Positions 10,631-22,289 of a stretch of 64,000 nucleotides of DNA are shown one piece after another (positions within the stretch are counted from its first letter, which is position 1; every line of letters starts with the position of its first letter). The translations under genes were made by a program, and so were the position numbers. Under the pieces are notes generated by a model. The model was not told where the DNA came from. It saw nothing but the letters and a program-made list of their open reading frames with translations, and searched no databases. The DNA comes from Lepas anatifera. Its lineage: Eukaryota; Arthropoda; Thecostraca; Lepadidae. Location: positions 513,501 to 577,500 of the forward strand of contig JAOTON010001681.1 of NCBI GenBank assembly GCA_034440635.1, written 5' to 3'.

Positions 10631-11813
10631 TCATAGAAGGGATAAGTTCTCTGCAAGAGAGGACCCTCATTTTTATAAAAAGGTTCCAACCAGCAAAACG
10701 GTATAGCTTACTGAAACATTCCTTCTCCGTCAATAACTGTTGGACCACGTTGTTTCCATAGACATTATGTGTCAGGCTCAGAACCGAAGCTCTGCCCGCG
10801 CTGTGGAAACCCCTCACCGTTGTACATGTACTGGACGCAGGTACGGGCGGCGAACAACTCCAGAGAGCCCACACCAGGCTCTTCCCGCTCATACCAGCAG
10901 CCGACTTACTTAGTAACAAAGAAGTGAAAAACACCTGATGAGTTTTACAGGTCTTGAAAGAGACCAGATTTCGGATCATCTGCAACCCTCACCAAAACAT
11001 ACGGAACAATGACCGTAACAGGCTGGTAATTGACATAGCTCCATTTTTGGTCCCCGCCGTCGCTTGAATCACGTCCTGCAGCTAGGGTCTGGGCAAAAGC
11101 CTGCTTGCTTCTCTCCCAAAAGTCATTACACCGGGGCAAGTTCGCAAATTGAACCGCAGTATTTATCGAGGACTGTTGAATTCTTCCCCATCGACCATTC
11201 ACAATATTCACTTTCCAGCGCAATAGTAGTCAAAATCGGTATTCATTACTTTCCTAAAAAAGTCCCAATTCTTATCCCAGCACCGCCGGGGCTCATTCCG
11301 TACCCAGCACAGCCTGGGGTCTGATCGAACCCTCCGCATTCGGTCTTGGGAACCGACGGTGGTGATAGGGAAAAACTGAAGCGAAGCTGAAAGCGTTTTA
11401 CCGGCTTTTCCTTTTGAACAAGTTTGAACCACATCCGTTGACCTATGACGTTACAGTGAACCAGAATGTGTCAAATCGAGGCCCATTTAGCAAATCACAT
11501 ATGGCTCGGTACAAATCAGAGCTAGAACAAAAGCCAAAGGTATCAATGTGTTCGTTTTGACCCAATGACTCAAATCATATACAGCATGTTACGTCAGCGG
11601 TTAGGCCAAGGTCAAATAATGGCATATCAAAGTCACTTGCACATGATTCAAATCCTCAGGTAATGCTCGTCACTATCATACTAAATGTACTGCTCCACTG
11701 CCCCCTTGGGTACGCTACTGTCAGTGCCCCATACTCCTCCCAAGCGGGGGGGGCACGATGCACCAGTTTCATGATTTCTGTAAGAAAAAGTTTCATGGGG
11801 GAGCCATCACTCA
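10631..11813. other. unassigned sequence
   Basis: I find no gene, tandem array or terminal repeat. The short open frames here have no domain I recognise. Confidence 0.4.
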
Positions 11814-11814
11814 C

Positions 11815-11846
11815 TAGTTGAGCACACGCAGCCACTGTACGCCCAT
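11815..11846 (-). CDS. possible alternative first coding exon (32 nt) of slingshot
   Basis: On the minus strand CACCATGGGCG gives an ATG in good context at 11846. Ten codons (MGVQWLRVLN) plus TA follow, then GTGAGTG, a near-perfect splice donor starting at 11814. The exon thus ends in phase 2, exactly the phase required by the slingshot exon at 4620, so splicing would give a Tyr codon and stay open. It lies at the edge of a GC-rich patch. I do not recognise the peptide as slingshot; compatible phase alone has a one-in-three chance. The frame also stays open upstream to 12080, so the start could be earlier. Confidence 0.25.
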
Positions 11847-11849
11847 GGT

Positions 11850-12060
11850 GAGGACCAGCCGCCGCCCCGCTACACCACGCCGCCGACGGCAACAGACGAC
11901 CGCGCAGCGCCACCGACGGCACACAGACAACCGCACCGCACCACCGACCAGCGCCGACTGACGGCTGGCGCGGCAGCAGCGGCAGCAGCGGCAGCCGCCG
12001 CCGCCATGTTTGGGCATGAGGGCGGTCGGACGGGCGACGCACGGCGCACTGTGGTCGGAA
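11850..12060 (-). promoter_or_regulatory. GC-rich promoter-like patch with YY1-type motif
   Basis: A CpG-rich 200-bp patch stands out from the AT-rich flanks. On the minus strand it includes AAACATGGCGGCGGCGG, matching the YY1-type AANATGGCGGC motif common just downstream of transcription starts, then GCTGCCGCTGCTGCCGC. A good Kozak ATG and splice donor lie immediately downstream. It could instead be a purely structural GC-rich repeat. Confidence 0.3.
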
Positions 12061-13061
12061 ACGCTGTCGTGGGTGGCCACGGTGCCATTTGTCGGATTTT
12101 GGAATTTAAGGGTTTATGGCTGCCGATGTGAAGAAAATTGTTCCGAGTGTTCTGAATGACCACTATTATCAAGCTAAGTTGGTTAAGAGATGCACTTATT
12201 ACTTATCAAAGTAAGGCGATGATGAAATCCAGAAGGCACTCGATGCGTCTGCTAGATCCGAGTTTTTAACTTGAAATAATAAACGTCAAAACTGAGTCAT
12301 GCTTAAAATAATTAACATAAATATGTTGCTTAGAATGTCAGCTTTTAGATGATTGGCGCTTTTTATGTGAATTTTTATGAAGGTATATAATCTACGTTTT
12401 AATCACCCTTTTCATAAATTCCCCTCACAAACTAGTTGCTAACTTTGAATAAACAAAAAAATTACGTTTCTGACAATTAGTTTTTTTGTGGAAACGTAGA
12501 TTAAGTAATTCTCCGTCCTGGCCTGAAGAGAGCTAAGTGCGCAAATGTGAGTAAAATTGTCCACAGTGTAAATTGTACCGGGCCGCCCGCCGCCCAGCGC
12601 CGTCCGCCCGCCGCCTCCGCGGCCCGCCGCTGTCCGCCGGCCGCCCACGATGTGCGGGGGACGCTATCACGCGCTTCTCACGTCGTATTGCTCGCCTTTA
12701 TGCACATTATATTATTGTGCACATTATTGCCTTATGCACATTATTTGCATTGTAAGCGCATAGGTTTTCTTGACCTTACCCAGAATCACCCTTGGTCAAG
12801 GTCGCTCCTGCATAAACCATGTTCATATTGCACATGATTCGACATGCTATGATGAGAGGGTACACTGATACAAACTACTGTCTTGATCTTCCTGCGGTTT
12901 GAATATGTGAAAGAAATCCAAATTATCGTGCGATCATTCAACGTGACCTTTTGTGACTTCTGGGGACATCAATTTTTACGAGGGTGGGAAATGGTAAGCA
13001 GCTCACAAACTCATTTCACTCAGGGGTTCCGAATGACAATATGTATTTTGTTTTAGCCCGA
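12061..13061. other. unassigned sequence, one GC-rich block
   Basis: Mostly AT-rich. 12575-12665 is a Pro/Arg-type CCGCCCGCCG-rich block, followed at 12698-12750 by repeats of TATGCACATTAT. No gene recognised. Confidence 0.4.
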
Positions 13062-13313
13062 TTCATCATCATCATAATTGGTGGTTTAGGGCGCGCCGAC
13101 AACAAAGGTCATGTGGCGCCCATAACACTAAGTAAAATATATACAGAGGCGTTTCAACAGCTGACGGGACTAAAGCTGTGTCAGAAGTTAAAAAAAAATC
13201 ATGAACACATAAATAATAATAATAGAATAACACTTTGTCAAAACACAACCTAGGTCGGCGAGTAAATAACATTAAAATCGATGCTCCTTAGAAACGATAA
13301 AATACGTGAAAGG
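13062..13313 (-). mobile_element. 3' UTR and ATG-type tail of the I-group LINE
   Basis: Downstream of the RNase H stop, the minus-strand sequence runs through a T-rich stretch to GGCGCGCCCTAAACCACC and then ATGATGATGA at about 13076-13063. A short (ATG/TGA)n tail after a compact 3' UTR is typical of I-group LINEs in arthropods, ticks included. The target-site duplication could not be fixed by eye. Confidence 0.7.
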
Positions 13314-16300
13314 TCAACGGTCGGAAACTCTCCCAAAAGAGACACCAATGAGGGTGATCCCCCCAGGTATCTTAAGCCTCTCAATCTCATAGTCCGGGCA
13401 CTCAACGAGAACATGGCTCACACTCAGCGGGTCGCCACAGCGCGTGCAGTGCGGCGGATCCTCTCTACTCAAGCGGAAATAGTGCGTGGCATGAGTGTGG
13501 CCGATCCGCAACCTCGACAGAACAACCTCCTCTCTCCTGGATCCAGCGCTGCTTGAAAACCATTTTCCTAGTTTAGGTTTAATCCTTCTCAACTTGGCTC
13601 CTCTAGGATCCTCACTCCATCTCCGCTGCCAGTCACTTACTAAAAACTTCTTAACAAGAGCATATAGGTCGAAAAATGGAACATGAAGGCCAGGGGGAAC
13701 GTCACGTTCTACTGCAGCTTTTGCCGCTGCATCTACCCGTTCATTGCCACTGATGCCACAATGGCTTGGAATCCACACAATCACAACATTTTTCCCCTTT
13801 TCCTTCAGACTGTGCAACTTCTGTCTTATAAGAACCAATAGAAAAGACGTCGATGCAGTATAAAAGTAAAAAGATTTCAAGGCCTGTAAAGAGGATAGTG
13901 AGTCGGTAAAAATAACAAACTGTCTTGCCCTCGACCTGGACACCTGGTCCAAACACCGAAAAATTGCATACAGTTCAGAGCTAAAAACAGATGCTTCGCG
14001 TGGCAAACTAAAACCCATCTCTACCCCATCACCAAAAATGCACAGCCCGTGCCATCATCATTTTTCGAACCATCTGTATAAAAGTGGACGTGATTTTCAA
14101 AAGACTCAGAACAAAAATCCATAAATAGCTGGCGTATTGCTTCAGGTGTTAAATGTTTGCATTGTTCGAGCAAGCTCGTGTTTGTGTTGACCGCCGACAC
14201 AACCCATGGTTCAACAGTAGCTACGTCATAATGCTCAACAAGGTCAACGTTAATGCCAGCCTCTGTCAACCAAGCCCGAACCCGTACCCCGGGGTGGCGG
14301 ACTGAGGCACGCGTACCATTATCGATTCGACGCAGCTGGGCGTCACCAAAAATGTTTGATATGTGGGGTGATGTACTGACTGTTTAATTTTTATTGCATA
14401 ACGCATAGCAAGCATTTTTCGGCGGGTTTTAAGCGGCATTTCATCGGCGTCAACTAGCATACTAATTATTGGAGATGTGCGAAACCCCCAGTTATTATTC
14501 TAATTGCGTGGTGGTGCACAGTGTCGAGAATCTTTTTTGCGGACTGGGAGGCGGCCTCATACACAACGCAACCGTATTCGATCTTGGAACGGACGAGCGC
14601 CCTATATAACATAATAAGCATCTTTCTGTCAGCGCCATACCTCATTTTGGTTAATACCTTGAGAATATTAAGCGAGTCGAAACATTTTCTGCGCAGTTCT
14701 TTAAGATGGGGCACATATGTCAGTTTTTTGTCTAGTGTTAACCCAAGGAATCTAGTTTCAGCAACAACTTCGATCTGATTACCGTAGATGAATAATGCTG
14801 GGTCTACACAATCGCTACGTCTATTACAAAAATGTATACACTTGGTTTTAGTACTCGAAAATGTCAGCCCGTTGCGTGTGCTCCATTGCTGCAGGCGGTC
14901 GAGGCCAAGTTGAAGCCGCCTCTGCACAGCAGCGGTAGTGGACCCCGTCACCCACATCGCAAAATCATCAACGAAAAGTGCGTGCTTTATACCTGTTGGA
15001 AGATCGTTTGCGATATCATTGATCATGACTGCGAAGAGGGCTATGGAGCTCACAGAACCTTGAGCTATGCCACTCTGTTGCTGGTACCGGTTCGATAAAG
15101 CAGCGCTAATACGGAAACGAAAATACCTATTTTTCATGAAGTTCGTAATAAACCAACCCATGTGTCCTCGCACGCCAAGTCCAAAAATCTTCTGCAAAAT
15201 ACCATGCCTCCACGTGCAATCATAGGCACGCTCTATGTCAAAGAAAATAGCGATAGTATGGGCTTTCCGTAAAAAACCCTCCCGCACAGAAGCATCGAGA
15301 CGAACAAGATGGTCGACTGTGGAGCGGCCCTGGCGGAAACCACACTGACTAGGACAGAGAAGCTGATTTGACTCCAAGTACCACACCAGACGCGTGTTCA
15401 CCATTTTTTCGAATAATTTTCCTACACACGAAGTTAACGAGATTGGACGAAAGTCATTAGGGCTCAAACCAGTCTTACCAGGCTTCAGAATAGGTATTAT
15501 ATGTGCTTCACGCCATTGGTCTGGGAAATCATTATTTCCCCATATGTTGTTAAAAATATTCAACAGTGATACGAGAGATGAGTCTGGTAAGTGAGATAGC
15601 ATGGTGTTTGTAATGTTGTCAGGGCCGGGTGACACCGGTCTAACCTTAGAAAGTGCAGCTTTGAGTTCAGGCATGGAAAAATACATATTATACGATGCAT
15701 CATTGTTTTGACCAAAGTCGACAGGCTTTCGTTCAGCTACCTCTCTTATCCGTGAGAAAGCTGTGTTTTGCATCGCGTCACTGCAGCGCTCAGAAAAAGC
15801 CTTCGCCATACACTCAGCCACCTCCCGAGGATCCGTTATCTTAGTGCCGTGCACATCCAGCACTGGTGCGGTCGGAGGACAACTCTTTCCCTGCATACTC
15901 TAATACGCATCCACACTTGTGTTAAAGGCGTAAAACGATTTACACAACACACATAAGATTCCCACCACCTCCTCTTTGCATTAAGGACCAATCGACGTGC
16001 AAATGCTCGAGCGCGTTTAAACTTAACGTGATTTGCCGCCGTCGAATGTCTGTTAAAAATACGAAAAGCCCGTTTCCTTTTTAAAATCGCGGTTTTGCAC
16101 TCGTGGGACCACCAAGGCACCGGGACGTGCTTTGGCTGACCACGTGTCATGGGTATAAAATACTTCGCAGCAGTGAGGATCATCTGATTAAAATTTGCAA
16201 TAGCTTGGGTAGCCGAGGCCTCCGGGGGAGGCTCCACCGCGCTGCACGCAGCCCCAAAGCCCGACCAATCCGCACGCCCGTGATTCCAACGGTTCCGGCG

Positions 16301-16974
16301 AGGTCCCGCCACGTGCGGGCCGACTGGGGATAGAAGGATGGGGAAATGATCACTACCATGGGGATCATCAAGAACGTTCCATTGGAACTGGGTGGAGAGA
16401 GACGAAGAACAAACTGAAAGATCGATGGAGGAAAGGGAGCCAGAAGGCAGAGTAATGTGGGTGGGGCGACCTGAGTTCAGGATACAGAGGGAGTTAAGGT
16501 GGAGGAAGCGCTCAGTCGTGCGGCCTCTAGGGCACGCGCGCCCGGTAGGCTCCCCCAAGCTGGGTTATGGGCGTTAAAATCTCCAAGTAAGAGAAAGGGA
16601 GTAGGTAATTGGTCGACTAAGTTATTAAGATCATTTAAATTTAGATTTCCGCCCGGTGAGAGATACAGTGAACAAACGGTCAATTTAGTAAAACCAAGGT
16701 CTACCCGGGCGGCTACCGCCTGCAGCACAGTAATTAAAGGTACATGGTGACAAGGAGTAGCATGGTGCACCGCAACCATGACCCCGCCGTATGCTATTGA
16801 ATTACTAAAAATATATTTTCTAAAACTCTGATAATTTCGAATATTTAAAACGGCTCCAGGGGACAACTTTGTCTCTTGGAGGCATAAGACAGACGGGGTA
16901 TGATCCGATAAAATCTGGTGCAGGTCAATAAAATTCGCACGAAGGCCTCGACAGTTCCACTGTAAAAAGGTCAT
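13314..16974 (-). pseudogene. I-group LINE ORF2 (endonuclease, reverse transcriptase, RNase H), frameshifted
   Basis: Minus-strand polyprotein relic. The apurinic-type endonuclease starts at 16974 (MTFLQWNCRGLR, QETKL, LLGDFNAHNPAW, later SDHFPI). Reverse transcriptase (15896-14466, 476 aa) has FRPISLTS near residue 149, GFRQGRST at 186, the FFDIERAYD aspartate at about 220, GIAQGSV at 276 and FVDD at 308-311. RNase H (14269-13314) has YTDGS, FTDSLSSLQAL and a late NERVDAAAK. A terminal RNase H puts it in the I-like group rather than Jockey or CR1. Single-base frameshifts sit near 16555 (G run), near 15900, near 14480 (G run before FRTSPI) and near 14035 (T run inside RNase H), so it is dead but fairly young. 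Confidence 0.92.
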
Positions 16975-16979
16975 CTAAG

Positions 16980-18059
16980 CTAAAAGAAACGGGCTTGGTA
17001 AAAGGAGAACGACTTGAACTGGCCTACGGTAACTGACCTAGCCCTTCCAAGGGGGCCGGAACCCCCGTATGGCCCTCTGGCTAGTCCCACGTTTGAACCA
17101 CCCAGCCGGTTGCGAACCGGTCCGCGGCCTCGCCCGCTTTCGGTGGAATTACCGCGGGCGCGCGAGGTCTGGGGCTGGCTGAGAGGACTGCCCGCCGGAC
17201 GTTTTGTCGGAGACCTACCGCGCGGCACTTCCTCAAAATTTTTTCGCATTGTTGCGACAGTGGACGAGGCGGTGTCGGTAGGAAGCTGTGCTGGCTGCGT
17301 CTCGGTACCCGAAACGGGTGGTGGCTGTGGCGCTGCAGCAGCGCCGCCAACGGGTGGGATGACAGGGGACGGCGGGCGGCGCCCTCCCGCGGGAGAGGCT
17401 TTTCCCCCTCGTCCCACGACTACCCATCCCTCTGAAACCGGCGGGAATCCACCGGGAGGCGCACCAGGTGTTGGTGCAGAGTCACCGGCACCAGGACACG
17501 GCTGGTGCTTAGGGGCGGTGACAGACCCCTTTCCCCCATCCCTGGCGGGGGCCGAATGAGGAGAGACAGAAGCGGGGGCGATGACCTGCCCCTCATCCCC
17601 CACGGAGGGGCGCGCGGAGGAGGTGCCGCCGTCGGCTCAGGAGCCGGGGCGGCGGGCTGGCGTGAAAACACCAGCCCCATCCTCCCTGCCAGGCGAACAA
17701 AGTCCGCCACGGTTAGGGAGCGGATGACCTCCTCCGCGGTCATCCTTGGGGTGTTTGGTATACCTGTAGAGGCTACCTGTGCGAAACTTTTCCGCGGGTG
17801 GGACGCCTCGTATGCGTCCCGTGCCTCACGAAAACTGATACGTTGTGTGGTCTTTATAGATAGTATTTCTTTTTCTCGGAGAAACTCTGGGCATGATCGG
17901 TCTGTTACCTGGTGGCAACCCCCACAGTTTGCACATTTCAATGCTTCGGCATCACACTCAGTGGTGCTGTGGTGTAACGATGAACACCTCCCACATACAC
18001 CTTTACCTTTGCAGAATCGGGCACCAGTGACCCAAAATAGGTTTTGCGCTAGGGTGTCG
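16980..18059 (-). pseudogene. LINE ORF1, 3' half (zinc knuckles 2 and 3, Pro-rich tail)
   Basis: The minus-strand continuation of the LINE nucleic-acid-binding ORF1. It carries CGRCSSLHHSTTEC (CX2CX4HX4C) and CANCGGCHQVTDRSC (CX2CX3HX6C), the second and third CCHC knuckles usual in I/Jockey-group ORF1, then SCPEFLREKEI. A basic, Pro/Gly-rich tail ends at a stop 5 bp before the ORF2 ATG. The frame changes once near 17590. The first knuckle lies on the other side of the insertion at 18060-20199. Confidence 0.85.
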
Positions 18060-20199
18060 AGTGGAAAATTCAGCTCGGAATGTATGGCGAGTGAGTGGAA
18101 AATTCCTCTCAAAATGTATGGCGGAGTAAAAAATTTCAAATTTTGTACTCAGGTGGTAAACTCTCAGAGCCCTTGTTTTAACTGAAGGATGGATATTTCC
18201 TTTAATTTTCTCAGGTAAATATTTTTAAATCATCCCCAAACAGCATTGTTTGACCATTCCCATGTGAGAAATTTGGGTTAAGCAGGTAAATCTTTACCAG
18301 CTGAAACCCCTGATGCAGTCTCCAACTTTTTTAAGGAGTTGGTGAATTTCCACAAATAAAAAACGTTTTGGGGGCCTCTGAGACCAACCTTTGGGGGAAA
18401 GAACTCTGAGAGCCACTAAAACTCTTGGGGGCTTCCTAGACCAACTCTTGTGCCCCTCCTCTCCCACACGACCAGCTTTTTAAGGGCTCCTGAGACGAAA
18501 TATCGGGGCCCCCTTAGACAACTCTGCAGAGGGGCCACCGAGATCGGCAGGTGGTGAAAAATGAAAAGGGATTTTTTCATGCAATACTTAATTCCAAAAT
18601 TAATTATCTACGTATACACTGTATAGTTTTCCTGTCCGGGACAACGCCCCCCTATACCTATACCTATAGCTATCGGAATTTTGGAGGCCACTCCTGGCCT
18701 CAATCACTGCACCTCGCATACACCTATGCTAGGGCCCAGTAGAGCCTTGGTTTACACTTAACTAACCCAGACGAAACTACAAACTTTCTATCATGGCAAT
18801 AAACTCTTCCAGACTTGCTAAAAGTTTCTTTTCTTTACCTGTCAATTCCCCTGCTTCTCTCCACATATATACTCACCTTCATATGAATATGCTGCTTTCT
18901 ATCAATATTAATCGAAGCTGCTGCAGCCTCCTTTCTGTTGTTTCTTCCTTTCGTCTACAATCAGCCAGGCGCGGTGGGTTGCGACAGCGTCGAAGCAACT
19001 ACTAATTTAAATTTCTGATCGCAATCCAGTTGCCGGTCGCATGAGCAACATAATTTGCATTTTAAAACTTGCTCTAAATTAATTTTCTAAATCCTTATAG
19101 ACTAGAAAATTATACAACTAAAAGCACACCAAGAGGAAGACTAACAATGTTTTGTCAATAAAGAATACGAAACCAGCCTTTCAAAAAGCCTAAAGATGCC
19201 GCTTTTATTTACTAGATGTAAAGACGGCGTTTTGGTAAGTCCACGCCGTAGACCAGCCATTCAAAAAAGTGCCGATGTTTGAAGGGTAACTGGATGCATT
19301 CTTGTTGCCCAAAAAAATCATTTAATGAAAATGTAGAGTTTCAATGTATTAAAGTACCGTACACTTTTAGTTCAACTTAAATGTCAGCGTATTTATGCCT
19401 AGGGTGTCATAGGGTGTCGTGAGTGGATTTGGGTGTCACACGGCGTGGACGCAGCAATGAAGGGCTAATATGGATAAAAATTATTTTCTACGCCATAAAT
19501 GGTTAATTTTCTACGATACAATGTCAAAAAAATATGCTGCTTACCATACAAATTTCAAGATAATTGCTTTTAACAGCAAGATGACCAAAAATGGTTTTTC
19601 ACTATTCTCGGTACCAGAAATACAAAAACTACTTTTCAAGGACGTAAGCCTAGAAATCATATGCACAGATAAACTGCTTTCCAGAAATGTATCTTTCAAA
19701 GGAGTCAGCTCATTTTTTTGGCAACACAAGGCTAGGGTGTCTAATTTTCCACTCACCAATTTTGCGAGTGGTGGAATTTAGTGGCGGTGTTCACCCGTTG
19801 GAACTTTCTCCGGTGGGGCAGGGGAGGGGGCACTGTGCGTCTTGCCCGCGCCAGAATTTCGATTCTGTTGTTCCACTGAAATCGGTGGAGATAAGGATGC
19901 CAGGTATAATTGACCAGAAAAATATAAATCGCCAGATTCTCTTTCAGAAAAGCGAAAGAAGCGCATAAGAGCCGAGTTAATTTGGCGATCTTCTAGTCGA
20001 TTCTGCTGCTCTCTTTTTCCAGTAGACGTTGGTAGAGGAGGCAATGTAACTGGGCTTTGTAGTAAGTATTGTTGAGTAAAATTCAATAGTAGTAAAATAT
20101 TGTTCAATAGTTATTCAATAGTAGTAGTAAATATTGTTGGAAGTGAGTGGAAAATTCAGCAAAAAATAAATGAAAGTGAGTGGAAAATTCTGATTGACT
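18060..20199. mobile_element. 2.14-kb insertion splitting LINE ORF1
   Basis: Identical octamers GGGTGTCG flank it (18052-18059 and 20200-20207), as expected for an 8-bp target duplication of hAT type. Subterminal copies of GAGTGGAAAATTC occur at both ends (18059, about 18093, about 20152, 20178) and once inverted near 19742. The interior holds a degenerate block of GGGGCC(T/C)CTGAGA units (18300-18545), AT-rich sequence and no transposase I can recognise, so it would be non-autonomous. Reading frame across the empty site is not perfectly restored, so part of ORF1 may also be mutated. Exact ends are inferred. Confidence 0.55.
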
Positions 20200-20207
20200 G
20201 GGTGTCG

Positions 20208-20916
20208 TTCTGCACCCAGCACCCCAGGTTTTGGGACACTGTCGGGCACTGTGTCCATATTTCTGGCACGTAAAGCATCGCATGGGGCTTGGCACGAAGG
20301 GCCTCACCCCGACTCTTGAATATCCAACAAAGATGTGATTCGGTAACTCTTCTGTGTCAAACGTAAGTATAACAGTGTCAGTGTCGAGCATAGCATCTCC
20401 ACTTTTCCTACGAATCCTCCTCACCTCCACCACTCCGAGTTCCTCAAGTCCTTCAACAATCTCTTCCTCAGACAGCCCCCTTAGCTCCTGACTATTCACC
20501 ACGCCTTTCTTAAAGTTCTTAGTTCTGTGTGGCTCTACTGAAATGTTGATTTTGCATGTCTTTTTCGACCCCGAGTCCTTCCTCGTGAACGTCAGTTCCG
20601 TCACGGAGAGTGCACGCTCGGCATCCTCGGTTCGCGCAAACTCAACTTCCAACGATCCGTCACGTAACTTGTCACATCTCACGACCTTGCCCAGACGATC
20701 TAGTGCCTCCTTTCGCTTAAATGGTGACAGTGCTGCAAGGGATGAGGATGTGTCCAGTCCCCTCATTACCAAAACGCGAGGACAGGAAGGCTGGCTCATC
20801 GTCTTTTGCGGTTTTGGGCGCAGGTGTCTGCATGGTCCCTTCCCTCTAGGGGGTTGAGAGGTGTCTACCTCCAGTGGAGGGTGCGGAGAGGGATTTGTGG
20901 TGTGTGTGGTATCCAT
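20208..20916 (-). pseudogene. LINE ORF1, 5' half (RRM-like region and zinc knuckle 1)
   Basis: Starts at MDTTHTTNPSP (20916). After a Pro-rich leader it has an RRM-like region (CPRVLVMRGLD, GSLEVEFARTEDAERAL), a second segment with EEIVEGLEELGVVEVRRI and VILTFDTEELP, then CFTCQKYGHSARQC, a perfect CX2CX4HX4C knuckle at residues 214-227. This is the standard ORF1 layout of I-group LINEs, a chaperone-like RNA-binding protein. The open frame is cut by the insertion starting at 20207, after only a few residues past the first knuckle. Confidence 0.88.
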
Positions 20917-22285
20917 GAGAGTATGATTAATTTCGGCCAGCCACGTGCGCCCCCTTCCAACGAGGGTGCTACAGGGCGAAACGACGCACGGGCTGGCTAT
21001 ACGGGGGAGACGCCGCCGTTACAGAGGGGGAGACCAAACCCCCACTGCCCCGACGACGGTCCCCCTTGCACCTAGCCTAGACGACCCCGGGCGGGCCCGG
21101 ACACCCCACCCTCCCCGGGTGAAGTTGGGACCTCACCCAAGGAGGGAGGGGCAGCCGAGCCCCACCAAAGGCCGACAGACTTTTACAATGCTGCTACTCT
21201 TGTCGATGCCGTCAAGAGTTCCCCGCCCTTGCGGAAATCCAGACCAAAGTAGAGTGTTGCTAGAGGACGACGAACGAACACAGCGCCTCCCTCAGCTCAG
21301 CTACCAGGACTCCTTCATCCCGGGGTACGGGTCGGTGCGCAGCTCACCTTAAAAAGACAGGCGCCCTCGCCCGGCCTCATCGGAGCAGGCGACTACCACC
21401 TGCTCGTCACAACTGATTCCCGGCTGGTCCGAGAGAAGCGAGCCCCCGGCTCGCAGGGCCGGCGATTAGAGGAATCCAATCGCCAGCCATACGAGCCGGA
21501 GGCCCACATACACCCAGACCATCCAGGAATCATAGGCACGTGCAAGGACGCCCATGATACTGGGATAATGTGGGTAACTGGGAAGTTATGAGTTGGAAAA
21601 GGAAGAGGGTCGGTCTGTGCTGTCCAGCCCAGACACGCGCCGCACGCGACCGAGGTGTCCACACTCAAGACGAGCAAGCGTGCACACACCCCCGCCACCC
21701 GCGGAGACACGCCGGGCCAGACAACGCAGACAGTGGGCAGGAGGGGTGTTTAGGAGTGGACAGAAAGGATACGGGTGGAAAGGCATGGAGAAACAAGGAA
21801 ATAAGGAAAGAAGAGGAAAAGGAACAAGGAGTTGGTGGGATTTGAATTTAGGAAGGCCAAGAAAGGATGAGGATGGCAGTTTCGATTTTAGCCTCTCGCC
21901 CGAAGGCGGGAGGCGAAACCCATCCTGCCAACTGGGGTCGCGGGTGTCGTCACATCCCGTACCCAATTATCCATGTGCCGGACCAGTCAGCAGGTGCCAA
22001 CAAGTCCAGCAGATGAAAATCGGTCCCCTGCGGGGTTTTAGCCCGATTAGACGATTAGTCCGAGAAGACGCTGGGCATGCCCTTCTGCATGCGGAGCCAG
22101 TACATCTGACCAGGTCGTTAGGGGTCGGGTTAGGTCAATTCATTTGCTTAACACGCGCACAGGAGGGGCCTCGGAGGCTTCCTCACCTATGTTTCCGAGG
22201 TGGGGTAAGAACAGCTCGTAGCGGAAAAACGAAATTTGACCACATTTGAGACAATTTAACGGCGCGTCGTTTGGTGAAAAAAATT
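20917..22285 (-). mobile_element. probable 5' UTR of the LINE and adjoining GC-rich sequence
   Basis: GC-rich sequence upstream of ORF1 with no stable coding frame on the element's strand. I-group LINEs carry a long 5' UTR with an internal promoter, so at least the first several hundred bases (20917 to about 21450) probably belong to the element. The true 5' end is not visible. 21560-21990 includes G/A-rich low-complexity sequence. Confidence 0.45.
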
Positions 22286-22289
22286 AACA

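Noticed and set aside
13314..16974. LINE as an active element
   Set aside because: At least four frameshifts in ORF2 plus the ORF1 insertion make this copy inactive, although the catalytic motifs are well kept.
20945..21352. Plus-strand frames over 20.9-22.2 kb as host genes
   Set aside because: GC-rich, Pro/Arg-biased frames with no motif, lying antisense to the probable LINE 5' UTR.
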